The notes under the pieces: generated by a model | What the model was told of the DNA's origin: nothing | Seen by the model: the letters and a program-made list of their open reading frames with translations, nothing else | Database searches by the model: none | NCBI GenBank assembly: GCA_947095585.1 | Contig: OX352763.1 | Coordinates: 47,858,981-47,922,980 of the forward strand | DNA from: Nephrocerus scutellatus | Taxonomy: Eukaryota > Arthropoda > Insecta > Diptera > Pipunculidae | Direction: 5' to 3' | DNA length: 64,000 nucleotides | Position numbers and translations under genes: made by a program | Shown: in pieces, positions 13,446 to 30,823 of the stretch | Layout: every line of letters starts with the position of its first letter | Position numbering within the stretch: the stretch's first letter is position 1

Positions 13446-13964
13446 CACAACATCAAATAAGTTTCACTCCAATTGCGCGTTAAGCACACGCACTGTTTTT
13501 TTTTTTTGACTTGCGGGTAAGCAAACGACCCTGATAGTTTGGATTTTCAAGGCTAATGCCGCGAAAACTGGTTTATTTGTTGTAATTGCGAATGCAAACC
13601 ACAGCCGAAACTGCAAGTGCTTAAAGAACTGACATGTCGGTCGGAATCATTGGGATGCGTTGACAAATAGCAAAAGAAAGAAAGAAATCGTGAGTTATGG
13701 TTGCGAGTTCATACAAAAATAATATGGAAAATAGCACTTTTAGTTTTTTTCCGAATTTTACAATTTTCCGGGAAACTTTTCTATTTTTTTTCGCATAAAC
13801 CTTATACGGACTATGGCGAATTTATAAAATAAAAGTTAGCCAATTCGGTCCAGTCGTTCTCAAATATTTTTTTTTCACCTAGCGGTTTGAAATATACTTT
13901 AAAACCTATTCTCATACCTACCAAATATCCATAAAAAATTTCATAACATAAGGCCAGAGGGGTG
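13446..13964. repeat. Repeat-derived non-coding segment
   Basis: No gene. The part at 13795-13890 has motifs typical of dispersed-repeat ends (CCAATTCGGTCCAGTCGTTC) and may be the far end of the repeat starting at 12758. The rest is not recognised. Confidence 0.35.
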
Positions 13965-14060
13965 CACAAGTAAATTTTCTAAAAATAAGCACGATTTTAT
14001 TCAAATTTTAAACACATATGTAACTCCTATTAGAGAATTGACGTGAACAATTTTTACTTT
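13965..14060 (-). mobile_element. Microsatellite-bearing repeat family, terminal fragment
   Basis: Motifs GCACGATTTTATTCAAATTT and ATTAGAGAATTG followed by AACAATTTTTA match the family's left end in reverse (compare 56905-56949). It may be the missing end of copy 2, displaced by insertions between 12758 and 13964, or a separate fragment. Confidence 0.5.
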
Positions 14061-19719
<5,659 letters not shown>

Positions 19720-19875
19720 CGGATTCAGATTCTACAGAGGCGGATACAAATGTGCAGGATATCCTCACTTGTGGAACTTGCCAGAAGGTTTTCGCTTTAT
19801 CGGATATTGTGAGATTTATTCAGCACAAAGTGTTACAATGCAATAAAGAAAACTACGGACAATGTATAACGCAAG
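19720..19875 (+). CDS. CG9650: BCL11A/B orthologue, exon with N-terminal C2HC zinc finger
   Basis: This exon encodes about 52 residues of a nuclear zinc-finger transcription factor. The core, DILTCGTCQKVFALSDIV, continues to an IQHK and a final cysteine. It matches the atypical N-terminal finger of vertebrate BCL11A/BCL11B (DLLTCGQC, then a DI..FI.HK..QC pattern), a finger known in those proteins to support self-association. The acceptor is TTATTACAG at 19711-19719 and the donor is CAAG|GTAGGG after 19875. The reading frame enters and leaves in phase 1. The start codon lies in an unseen upstream exon; the ATG at 19677 lies before the acceptor and is not the start. The next intron is only 66 bp. 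Confidence 0.9.
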
Positions 19876-19941
19876 GTAGGGTGGGCCGTTCTCTTTATAT
19901 TTTCTAGAATTTAATTAAATAACACTCTCATTGAACTGAAG

Positions 19942-20124
19942 GTCCAACAAACGATAGAGAAGGCGATGATGGACGGCCACTCAGCTTAGTCAATCGCAGA
20001 CCATCTATTTCAGCGCCGATTGCAAGTCGAAAACAATCCGGATCAAGGATACACACGCCGCCACCTAGTCCAGCTGATTTGTTAGCCGATGGTGCGTCAA
20101 GCACACCGAAAAGACTTGTCGACG
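19942..20124 (+). CDS. CG9650: BCL11A/B orthologue, second visible exon (linker)
   Basis: This exon encodes 61 residues without a structured domain. It contains RRPSISAPIASRKQSGSR and a HTPPPSPADLL segment. The SAPIASRKQ part is basic and Ser/Pro-rich, as is the corresponding linker in vertebrate BCL11. The acceptor follows CTGAAG at 19941 and the donor is GACG|GTAAGT after 20124. Phase 1 at both ends joins the flanking exons without a shift. The frame is broken by stops outside these borders, which supports the splice sites. The upstream intron is 66 bp and the downstream one 62 bp, typical small fly introns. Confidence 0.85.
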
Positions 20125-20186
20125 GTAAGTGGCGATGACGAACGTAAACTTGCAATTGCGATTGTCTTACTTTACTTTAAACACAG

Positions 20187-20477
20187 AAAATGACAACACA
20201 ACGCCCAAAGACGACTCGAGCCGAGCGCACAGCCCACCCAGTGGGGACAACAGTGCAACTGCTACTACCACTGTCCCATCCACAAACGTTTCGGTGACTG
20301 TGGCTGACACCGCATCACTAAAAACTGTAGAAATTAAGCAGGAACACTTCGAATCAAGTGTAAATCAGCAAGTCGAAGATGATGCAGCGACATTAGACAG
20401 AGCCAATGATGGTCAGCCGCCTACAAAGAGGCCGAAAGTAGAGGTAGCCGATGCTGAATCTAACACAATGCACACAG
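20187..20477 (+). CDS. CG9650: BCL11A/B orthologue, third visible exon (linker with sumoylation-type motif)
   Basis: This exon encodes 97 residues, low in complexity and rich in Ser, Thr, Asp and Pro. It contains VEIKQEHFES, an IKQE sumoylation-type consensus, and a PPTKRPKVEV segment that reads as a short basic nuclear-localisation-like patch followed by another K-x-E-type site. Vertebrate BCL11 proteins carry a KQEH motif in the equivalent linker, and BCL11 factors are known SUMO targets, so the match is suggestive. The acceptor is AAACACAG before 20187 and the donor CACAG|GTAAAA after 20477. Both borders are phase 1. The next intron is 7.8 kb. Confidence 0.85.
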
Positions 20478-22289
20478 GTAAAAATATTTTTAACTTCTCT
20501 TGAAAAATTCCATACCATGGTCTACTATGCACTTTTTTTTACTCATCCTAAAAACTCACAAACAAAGAATGTTTGTATTCAATTGGCGTGTGTGCAGCTT
20601 CCGTGACACATTACCCATTTTTCGGTGTTGTACGTTGCATATTATATTATAATCCCATCCCTCTGTCTGCCTGACTGCCCATTCAGATTGACCGTCAGTT
20701 ATACTTGTACTCAATGACAAAAATGTTTTTGATGTCGTCGAAGCCTTTATAACGTCTACGAGAATATATGCACGAATACGAGTATTTTTGTATATTCGTC
20801 TGCTTACGGAAAAAACAAAGTTTATCACCCCTGCAGGCGGAAAATCTGTATAGCTACAAAATGACTGCCACACACATGATGACGACTGCATAAGCATGCA
20901 GCTGTGCAACTTGCTCCCGATACGACATCGCACCTTCCCGTCAGCGCGTTCAGCTATGCCCAGAAATGACTTTTTTTGACCATTCACTTAACCTCTTTGA
21001 CACGTTTGCACAAAATACCGACATCAAAAGTCTAATTGACAGAAACAAGGGTGTTTGGGGGAGATAAAATACACAACGCAACTAAAAAAGCATCACGCCA
21101 AAGCACAAGGCATCGGAGATAAGCCAACACCAGCAACAACAAAAACGACGACAACAACAGCAGAAAAAAACCGAGAATCATCCTTTGACATCTTTTCTGA
21201 AAAACGATGGGAATTTGTCCGCGCAGAGCTGAAGCAACATTATATCTATTTGTCCGGGGTTTGAATCAGAGGCTGGCTAGTTGAGGAATTCGTTTGACAT
21301 GCATCCCGGGTGTACACTTTCTGCTGGTATTTACTAGCCCAGTCAAAATCACCCTGTGCAATGTCCATCGTCGGCGATGTGATAGCCACAGAAGATAAAA
21401 CAAATGGAAAATGCAGGAGAAAAAACAACAACAAAAACAGAATTTTTAAAAATAAATATTTGGTCTTTGTGAGGTTGTATGACCAACTAAAAGATAAAAA
21501 GGCACAAAAGTACTAACACTGCGCGGCAGAAAACCTTTCGAATTTGAATTTAGTGCCTTGCTTACAGCTCCTTTCTCTGCGCTATGTATGTACCTCAACC
21601 AGCGATGAATACTGAACATCAGTTATATCGAATTAATTATTTTTAAACGCACATTGACGAAGGTGACAGTTATGTTATAAAGTAGCCGGTATACACACTA
21701 GTGAGTTAACGTATAAAATACTTTTGTTAATTACTGCAGTCACAGCGAACACACATTCCCAGAGTAATTTTGCATTGCGCATAACCGGTTTAGCAGAAAA
21801 ACTGGTTTTGGTCGTGTGAAAAATAGCGTACATTACTCGCAGAAAAGTGCTCATCGTGCTCGATAGATTGCCGTACTTGGCTACCGCTTCGTGCTACAAG
21901 CTTCTAACTCGATAACTCCACTTTCCTCGCTCGTTTTGTAATGTACTATAAACAACGACATTAGTTTCTCGACGTCTGTTCCTGGTTATAAACAAGCTTG
22001 ACCTCTGGCTTCATTCGCGTGCCATAAATAGCCGTTTTTACGCAAAGCAAGAAATGAAAAACACAACAAAACGCGAAAATTAAAAATCCCCCAGCAGTCA
22101 AGCATGTCACAGCACATCCCGGAAAGGGTAAACGTTTATTATTATCTGCGGGCGAAACGCGCGTTACTCACACACACTCGTACGTGACAAAGTAAGAAGC
22201 AAATTCATTATGACTGTTGGCTGTAGATGCAAATCGTGAGTGGCGTACAGCCAGGCCTATTGTGAGACGCACGATGATTATTAACTCGT
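20478..22289. other. Intron, 5' part (BCL11 orthologue)
   Basis: Non-coding. An open frame on the minus strand at 20556-20987 (143 codons) has no recognisable domain and lies within the intron. No transposon is recognised here. Confidence 0.55.
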
Positions 22290-22616
22290 ATTAAAGGATA
22301 ACCGCCGTGGCTCAGTGGTAATGCACATGGCTGCTGCGCAGGAGGTTCAGGTTCGAATCCCAGCAACACCAAAAGTATTTTTCACGGTGTCCCACCTCCG
22401 CGAATGGGTGACAAACGTTCCGAGAGTAATTAATACCTTGTCACGGAAAGCTTCTCAATTCGCCGTTCGGATCCGGCCTTAAATTGTAGGTCCCTTCCAT
22501 TTGTGTCCAAAAAATTAACATGTGCAGCACAAATGGTCGCGAGAAGTTAGGCCTTGGACCGCAATGGTCTGTCACGCCAAATATTATTATTATTATTATT
22601 ATTATTAAAGGATAAC
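22290..22616 (+). mobile_element. tRNA-derived SINE with perfect 13-bp target duplication
   Basis: The element body is 22303-22603. Its head has both internal RNA polymerase III promoter boxes: A box TGGCTCAGTGG at 22308-22318 and B box GGTTCGAATCC at 22350-22360. The tail is a run of ATT triplets at about 22581-22603. ATTAAAGGATAAC is repeated exactly at 22290-22302 and 22604-22616, marking the target-site duplication of an insertion by target-primed reverse transcription. The body after the tRNA-like head (22370-22580) is unrelated to tRNA and is not recognised. It lies in sense orientation in the last intron of the BCL11 orthologue. The intact duplication indicates a fairly recent insertion. 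Confidence 0.92.
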
Positions 22617-25600
22617 AAAGCTATCTGTATTAACTGTACTGTTGCAAATCAAGTATTAGTAAGTAGTTTGTGTTTTTATTGCTGTCATGAACCGTTAGAA
22701 ACCGTGAAAATGGGCATCTTTTGATGGTTGCCGATGGGGCACCGAAAGCTGATGTGTGACGTATAAGAGGATTGCTGCAGATTTGTGTCATTGATTGATG
22801 TCAGTTGTACTAGCAGTAAAATGCGTTTGCTGGAAAGAAAGGAACGACTCTTTCAGAGCTTCATCTTTGATTCGAGACGGATACGACCAAGAAACGAAAA
22901 GATGACATGTAGACTGCACAAATCCATTCATAAAATGTGTGTGGAAAAACAAACAATGGAAGGACACACAGAGAGAGGCCAAAACGGACCGTCAACCTCA
23001 GCGACATTAACTACTGTTCTTTACCTTTGCATGGCTGACCTTCAATTCAAATGCGATACTAAGCACAGCGACAGCAAGGACGACGACAATAGCTTATGTG
23101 ACAAGAAGATAGCTTTATTATTTCTGAGCTAACGCAGCCGATGCTGTCCTTGTTGTTGTTGGCTTTGTTGACTCTCTGTTCCCTTTGTATTGTGGACTTT
23201 TTAATTCCTGCAATCTCCACCGCATTGCGCGTTCGGTTCGTTCCCCTTTTTTCTATTATTCGTTATGCTGCTGCTACTGCTCGATGGCCAGCGAATTCCT
23301 TGGCCATTTAAATATGGTTCACGTTCACATGCAATGCGTCACATCATCATCATCCATCCGTCCTACAGAATGATACGTTGCTATGTGCGAACGTAAGCAA
23401 TGAAGCTGCTGAAGGATGTTTAGAGATTTTTGCCCGTTACATTACCTATTTTTTATTTTTTATTCATTAAACGATTTTGTCATTACCGTAACTGCTTACC
23501 GAGAACGGTATATCTGTCGCCTGTCGTCCTTTGTCGTTTTTGCGTGCGGATTTCCTTTGTACCGTATGTGTATGGTGCACATGACAAAAAGTCAAAACTT
23601 TTTTGTACTGCGGACTTCGACCTGTAGTTCAACCAAACAATGAATGAAGCAAAATTTGAATATGAATATTTTTGAGCAAAATAAATTTTTAATTAGAATT
23701 TCGCGTGTACACAGAATATTCATATCTGGAACGATTTAGGTAATCAAATAATCCTAATTATAAAGTGCAATTTTTGTCGTCGATGTGCGATTCATGATTT
23801 TGGTCGGAACAGACTCGAATGTCCGCAAAATGATTATATCAAGTCATTTAATTGCAAAACTCCACGGTCATTTTCGACTGCTCAGATAGCTTATATTGTG
23901 TGGAAACGCTGTTGTTGATGTTGAACCTTACAAATGAATCCATATACATTTTTAAGTTGTTCAATAAAAGAAGAAGGGTTGAAATAAACTCCATCATCCT
24001 AAATCGAAATAATTATGTAATTTCACGTAGCCAACAGCCTTTGTAGACCGCACACCTGTATCGAACGCCTAACATTTGCCATTCTATCCCAACTATCACA
24101 ACGAACGAGCATAGATTGTGCATGTCTATAGGATTATGTCACGCATCACCATTCACCAGTACTACCACCACCGCCATCGTAGTCATTAACTCAAGCCAAG
24201 AATAAGAAGAACGTCGGCATGATGGATGCTGAATGAAAGGATTTTCATGCCAAAATAAAAAAAAAAACGTTTGCCACAAAGCCGATACTTTCAGATGGAG
24301 TCGACGCATACGCAAAATAGCATATGTTTATCCGCAAGGTCCGATTCTCAGGGGATATAGGAAGGGCGAGAGTGTTCTTTACGATTTTTTAGTGGACAAG
24401 CTAAGGAAGTAAAATAAGCAAATAAGCAAAAAAAGAAAAGAAAAGCAGTCATTGAATTGTATTTGGCAGCCACAGAAAAAACGAATGTTTTGTCATATGA
24501 AGAGCGATTAATTTTCAGCAGGCGGTCAATTTAGCATATCCGCTGTTTTTGGTTTTGGTTGCCTGCGTCTCGTCGCTTCGGTCTGTCGATGGATCATTGA
24601 TGTTGTTGTGCTAGCCAGAGATTGTGGTCACTTAACTGTGAAGTGGCGGTTGTTACGATGTTTATCGCGCTTCAGCGCAACGCAGCCTTTATCTATGAGT
24701 TTGAAGGGATGAATTACGAATCAAAAGCTTCTGGCTATGATATAGGTACTCGTAAGCAAAAAGAAATGACCGTAGTCACATCAACTTCTAGCCGGTCGAA
24801 AAACAATGTTTTAAGACAGCGGTTTAATTGTCGATTGTTTTGTTAAGAGTAGATGAGTATATGTATTTCATTCACATAAAAGTTGTGAACGGTCGATTGC
24901 GGATTGCAATGCGGACGTTAAAAGGACGACGATTCATAAAAAGCAACGCATTAAAAAAAGAACAAAACAAAGTCTTGGCGCAAGCATCGTTCGACCAGTA
25001 TAAAGTCATGCTGCGACCTCCAAAACTAAGAGCTTCTGTCTACGACGGCAATTGCAGAGATGTGCCTAATCAGCGAAGGATAAGAAAATGTCTGTGAACT
25101 TCTATAACAGACAGTTTATTTTGTATTTTATTGATCATTTGCTCCCCTTATCGGATCGGCTGACGCGCTTCGACAAGCGACAAATATTACATAAAGAAAA
25201 TGAATATGCCCTTAGTTAAGCGAAGAGGATACAAAACATTTAATTTACACCTTTTCTTATGTATCGATAGTCTTTTAAAAAGTGAGAACCCCGGATGGCG
25301 CGTGACATTCTTACGCCAGGATGCTACTAATGCAGTGATCATTGCTTTATTTATTTCATGATTTTAGGCGTATTTCCATTTCCACAAGATACGATCGCAA
25401 ACCATACCCATTCAAATGTTTCATTCTCGTGCTGCCAAGAAGGTTTCTTCTTCAGAAAGATCAGATCAGCAACCCTTTACCTTGCGCGCATTCGATTAGT
25501 ATGCGTTCAGTTCCCTAGTATATTTTAGGCAACCCTAATTCAGTAATTTAACTCGTGGCTTCATTTGCATTTACGCAGGTCAGACGTCAGGCTTGCTTTG

Positions 25601-28289
25601 AAAGAAAGCAAGTAGTGATAGGTAATTCTCTATGCCGCACTGCGTCCAATAAAAATACCCGCATCAAGAACTTTCAGACTTTGCCTAGTGTTTGCTACAC
25701 CGTAGCTCATTTCAATCACCTTTCGAGATATATACCGCAGGATATTCTTTCAAGAAGGAAACAGATTGTGGATTGTTCAGATTAATTACCCTTCCCGCGG
25801 AAAAAATTGCTATGTGAGTCAGAGCGACAACATGTGATGAGTATAACTTCCCCAAGAAGACACGAGTTAAAAGTGCGTCGCGTTGTTATAACTGAGCGCC
25901 GTGATGGTGGTTACGTACGAGAGCGTATATGCAATATGCATAATATACTGGCGTGGAGCGAAAGGGAAATTTGCTTTGCTGCTTTCCTGCGTAGCAACTT
26001 TGGTAACGCAGCTGCTTGTATCGGAACCTTTCACTGATTTCGTTTGTTGTGTTTTCTATTTTTCCTTTTTGTACTTACTATATTCAAGCGGGTCCTTGAC
26101 ATTAATCCGAAATCAGTAGATGAGAGCGCCTTTTGCATTTTATTGCAAGAAAAGGAACTTCTTTTAAAACGCCGCAAAATACGATATAAAAATCGAAATT
26201 GGTTTAAAAAATACATTCTGTAAAACGGTTGCTGTGTCGTAGTGCGACATATTGCAACCATTAACACCCTTGTCGTACACCTTGCCATTGGCAGTACTCA
26301 GTGCAATGTCTCGTCTCTCAAATTATGGGGTGTAGAAAGATTAAACGCACATCACGCACAGCTCACGCTGATCACACACAATTGCGGTTAGCCGTGATTT
26401 GCTTTACGTGCGGTTACACATTTTAAAATGTTCGCCGTTTTCGCTTTTTATTTTTTCATTTTTTTTTTTGTTGAACGTAAGTCCTCTAAGACAATTCGAT
26501 TAATACTGAACATGTGTGCCGCGCGTATAGCTTCGAATAGGATATTTATCATTTTGGGCACAACATCTGGTGGTGCCATCAAATTAAACGCATAAAACAA
26601 AGCCTTAAAAGACGCTACTACATACTCGTATATACTCGTACATATGTAGGTATATGTAATGGAAATCCCAATTTTGACGAGCCTCGTTTGCGTGGATTCT
26701 TATGAAAAACTAAAAATTGACGAAACCGCAACTAAATGTAATACACAAGGCACGAGTACGTTATTTCGTCCCTTGCTGGAGAAAAATGTAATTTGAATGC
26801 ACGGGGTGTTGGGAAAACTAAGAGAATGCGTATGAAGAACTTACTTATTTGTCTTACTTTTACCTCCTTATACATTAGATAAACAATGGTGGTTAGTACC
26901 GATTTCTTCTCGCTTACTAAAAAAATACACACAAATGCTGATCATCAGAACCAAAGACGCGGGAGACTCTCATATTAGCATAAAATAACTGGCCATTTGT
27001 ATTCAAAGGACGAATATGCGTATGGCTCCTTGAAACGGACCAGTACGCAACATATAAGCAGTCGTAGGAGCATATATGTATGATACGTATGTAAAAGTGA
27101 ATTGTCAATGCGTGCAATATAAGACTTACCAATCAGTCGACCCAGTTTTGTTGGTCGAGCGGATTTGGCGGTGTCATAGTGCTACATAGCATTAACAAAA
27201 AATTCGCCTTATTTTTTTCTTATACATATGAAGAATTTCCGTATTTGGAAAGGGTCACATTCGCATCCGAATAAGAGAAACTATATGCTCTGCACAAACA
27301 TATATAGCACAGTCGTGTACCGCCACGTTATGTAATAAAGAGTGTTTGTCAATAAGATGATGCTGAACTGAAGAAAAGAATAAACAAGGTGTGTTGCGTG
27401 CCATCATCAGAGCCAAAGGAGTTGTGAATGGACGACATACTCGACGGCCTACACACTTTGTCCGCGCCCGTGCTTCGAAGGTGTGCAAGAGCGCATGAGT
27501 GCGCGCCCGGCGATTTTATCTCATTTAAGCTGCGGTCGTTTTGTTCGTTTGCTTTTACGTTGATCGCGTATTGTGCGATTGGGTCCCGATTAATGCAACT
27601 TATTGCATTTAACCACACTATTAATTATTTTAATGAAATCATATCGAAAGCAATTTCAAAGCGATTATAAATTCCAGCCAAGGGGACGGTAGGATTTGCA
27701 TTCGCTGCACGCCCTGCTGGCTCACTACGAACATGCAATCGAATGATGTCACTATGTAGTTCGTTCGGTTCGCTACAAAGCTCGTTAGTTGGATGAAAAC
27801 AATGCGACGCTAATGTCGTCGTCTCTGTCACTGTCGGTCGGTGCTGGGTTCCCAAAGAAGCATGAGAACATATTGGCCTTTTTGCCTGATGCTGCAGCGG
27901 CTTCCATACGCAGTCCCAAAAATAATTAATTATGCTCTATCGATGCTGTCACCTAGTCTAGCCTAGAGACGCACAGATTATAGACGAACAGAGAGTGGGA
28001 AGGACAAACGATTTCGCATGTGTGGTGAAAAGTGGCTTCGTATGGCTGCAAAGTGCGGAAGCAAAACATGCGATGGAATGAAGCATTTGTTATTTAATTT
28101 AATGCAATTTTTGATATAGACGCGTAGGCTTAACAACGAATTTAATTAAAAATTACGATTTCGTATTTCGATTAGAATTGCCACTTTCTCCCTCTTTTCA
28201 TCACTCCATATCTTCTAATCATTCTTTCTTCTTTTCTATCCTTCATTCTATTTATACTTGTGTACATGCTTATATAAATATCTTTACAG
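22617..28289. other. Intron, 3' part (BCL11 orthologue)
   Basis: Non-coding. I found no further exon with matching phase-1 splice sites and BCL11-like residues, although a short alternative exon cannot be excluded. No transposon other than the SINE is recognised. The intron ends with a pyrimidine-rich tract and TATCTTTACAG at 28279-28289. Confidence 0.55.
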
Positions 28290-30823
28290 AACCCAGTAAT
28301 TACACCTGTTCGACTTGCAAGACCCGTCACAATTCCGCTTGGCGACTAATTCAACACGTCCAGAATTCACATGGTGTTAAAATCTATGTCGAGTTTTCGA
28401 CTTCTGCTATGGGCGATAGCACGACAGCTGCTCAAAGCTTAGCTGCAGTTTCATCTTTAGCGTCATCGTTGTCCTTGCTGTCATCGTCTTCGTCATCTTC
28501 TTCACTATCAACTTCATTGTCGTTATCGAATGTTTGTCATTTGACACAGAAAATTCCGACTAGTGCAAACTCCAGCAGTATAAGTGGAAACAGTTCCGTT
28601 TGCTCGACGTCGCCAGTAAATCGTGTTAATAACAGCCATTCGCATCACCAAAATCAGCATCCGCACCAGCACCAGTCACACCAACATCAACAGCACCAGC
28701 AACACCAGCAACTGCAGCATCAGCAAGCGCAGTTGCATAACCAGCAGCAGCAGCAGCAACAACAACAACAACAACAGCAAAGCAGCATTACAACAGTAAT
28801 GCAGACCGCTCAAAATTTGGCAGCAGCCGCTGCAATGCGTCATCATCCACTGCTGCCCCCGCCAGACATGCATGCAAATCCATTCAATCTGCTGAGAATG
28901 CCATTGGCACCACCACTCGCACAAGGTCCAGTAGTTCCTCCGGTCGCTCCTCTATTTTCGCGACCACATCCCGACCATCATTATCGAATGGAGCAGCTTG
29001 TCTCCGAACAATTCCGTCACCATGGCCTTAACTTAGCAGCAGCTGCAGTTGCTGCAGCGAACTCTTTGGCGGCGCCGCATAGCGGACTGTCATCAGTGAA
29101 TAGCACCACTCCAGTGAGTAATGCACAAGAACAACGTCCACCTTCGAGCAGTGGCAGTCGAGGCTCAGTGCCTCCGCCGGCGCCGCCTGCTGCCCAGCAA
29201 AGCACATCGAACCAACCAAACTTAAATCTTGAACCTCAGATGGATTTTTACTCGCAGCGATTGCGTCAGCTTGCAGGAACAACAAGTCCTGGAGCTGGAA
29301 CCATTGTTAACTCGAGCTCGCCGAGTCCACGACAAAAGCAATCGCCGAATTTCGCGAGCCCATCACCCTCTCAGCTACCTCCAACTCCGGTCACAAACAG
29401 CTCGCGTCCGCAGAGCTTAACACCACCGGAAAAAAGAAACGATCTTCTGCTCGCCGGGGAAAACAACGAGGTGCGTCAATTGAACAGTACTCCACGTTCG
29501 GCATCGACGCCACCAACAAAACCCAGCCAGGATGTTGTCTATTCGTGTGATTACTGTGAGAAGAAATTTCGCTTCGAGAACAACTTGATCATTCACCAGA
29601 GAGTACATACTGGAGAAAAACCATACAAATGCACCGCATGCGAATTCGAGTGCTCGCACATAAACAAGCTGAAGAAGCACATGCGAGTTCACAGGTCGCC
29701 GGAAGATGAAGTAAGCAATGCAGGCTCAGTTGAAACCATTGACGGTGAAGAATCAGAGGCCGAAGATGATTTGGCTGAAGAAGATGTCTTGGAGGAAGAC
29801 GAGGACGACGAAATGGACGATGGCGAAGAAGGGGAATACGAAGCCGAAGATCTCAGTGTAAGCAACCGAATGGACATGAAACGATGTAGTCTTAGTATGT
29901 CCACCAGCGGTCACACGTCTAATTCACTTGTCGGAGAACTCATGGACAAATTTGGTCTCTCGAACATCGCCCAGTACTCGGAAGCGTACAAGCAAGCGCT
30001 ACAAGAATCGGGCAACGCTTTGAAATTGCAACAGCTGACGAGCAAAGACCGTGACAATAACAACTCAACGAGTTCGACATTACCTACAATGTCTGACAAA
30101 CTCAATGGGCTTCCAGCAGCACTTCGATTGCGTGAAGAATTTGCTAAGAGCATGCTTCACTCGCAAGCTACACATGCACAGTCGCAGGTTCCGCTGTTCA
30201 ACCCCTTCGAAAACCCATTTGAAATGTCTAAACGGATGAAACTGGAAGGCTCCGACTGGTGGGGAATGTCAGCCCTGCATCGCAATGAATCACTGTACGA
30301 TAACTTGAAAATAAAACCACTTGGTCTAGGTTCCAACAACTCGTCCCTCCTTCAAAATCCAATGATCAAAAAGGACCACAAACGTAACGACACCTGTGAA
30401 TACTGTGGCAAAGTATTTAAGAATTGCTCTAATCTCACCGTCCACAGGCGAAGCCACACCGGCGAAAAGCCCTACAAATGCGAGCTATGCTCTTACGCCT
30501 GTGCGCAGAGTTCAAAACTGACGCGCCACATGAAAACGCATGGCCGCACGGGAAAAGATGTATACCGGTGCCGATTCTGTGATATGCCATTCAGTGTCCC
30601 GTCAACACTCGAGAAGCACATGCGGAAATGTGTAGTCAACCAAGGCAAAGCGGCAGCTGCCAACGCGGCAGCGGTCGGCCTGGCCCAATCTGGCCAACTG
30701 TCGTCACCATCCTCCCTTTCTCACCTCTCACAGCTGCCCATGATCTCCAGCAGTGGCAGTGTTGGCGCACTCACAGCCGACGACGACTCCAGCGCTTCAG
30801 CTGTCAGCAAAGATGGAGCATGA
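28290..30823 (+). CDS. CG9650: BCL11A/B orthologue, large last exon with six zinc fingers
   Basis: This exon encodes about 843 residues of a sequence-specific nuclear regulator; vertebrate BCL11A/B repress transcription with NuRD. Domains in order: C2H2 finger 1 ([14 protein letters not shown], from about 28302); a Ser-rich tract (28420-28530); a His/Gln tract ending in about 13 glutamines (28636-28790); short conserved motifs NPFNLLRMP and [13 protein letters not shown]; fingers 2 and 3 (29540-29692); an acidic run (29749-29850); fingers 4 and 5 (30392-30457, 30473-30541); and C2HC finger 6 (30563-30631). Finger 4 ([20 protein letters not shown]) is nearly identical to vertebrate BCL11. Finger 5 keeps the QSSKLTR recognition helix, so the TGACCA-type specificity known for BCL11A is probably kept. 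The Ala/Ser-rich tail ends at TGA 30821-30823. The exon starts by completing a phase-1 codon (Glu of EPSNYTC); the upstream ATG at 28178 is intronic. Confidence 0.96.

Noticed and set aside
20556..20987. 143-codon antisense open frame in the last intron
   Set aside because: No domain and no start or splice support; intronic chance frame.
22303..22375. Possible functional tRNA gene
   Set aside because: A and B boxes are present, but the ends do not pair into an acceptor stem, and the target duplications and triplet tail show it is a SINE head.
22785..23132. 115-codon open frame in the last intron
   Set aside because: No BCL11-like residues and no phase-1 splice sites at its edges; unlikely to be an alternative exon.
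25750..25764. Residues SRRKQ, as in the vertebrate BCL11 N-terminal NuRD motif
   Set aside because: It lies downstream of the first finger exon, lacks an ATG directly before it, and the following residues do not match. A five-residue match is expected by chance.
28178..28289. In-frame ATG and 37 codons before the last exon
   Set aside because: Lies upstream of a good acceptor (TATCTTTACAG) and has an unlike composition; the BCL11-like residues begin exactly at the splice site.
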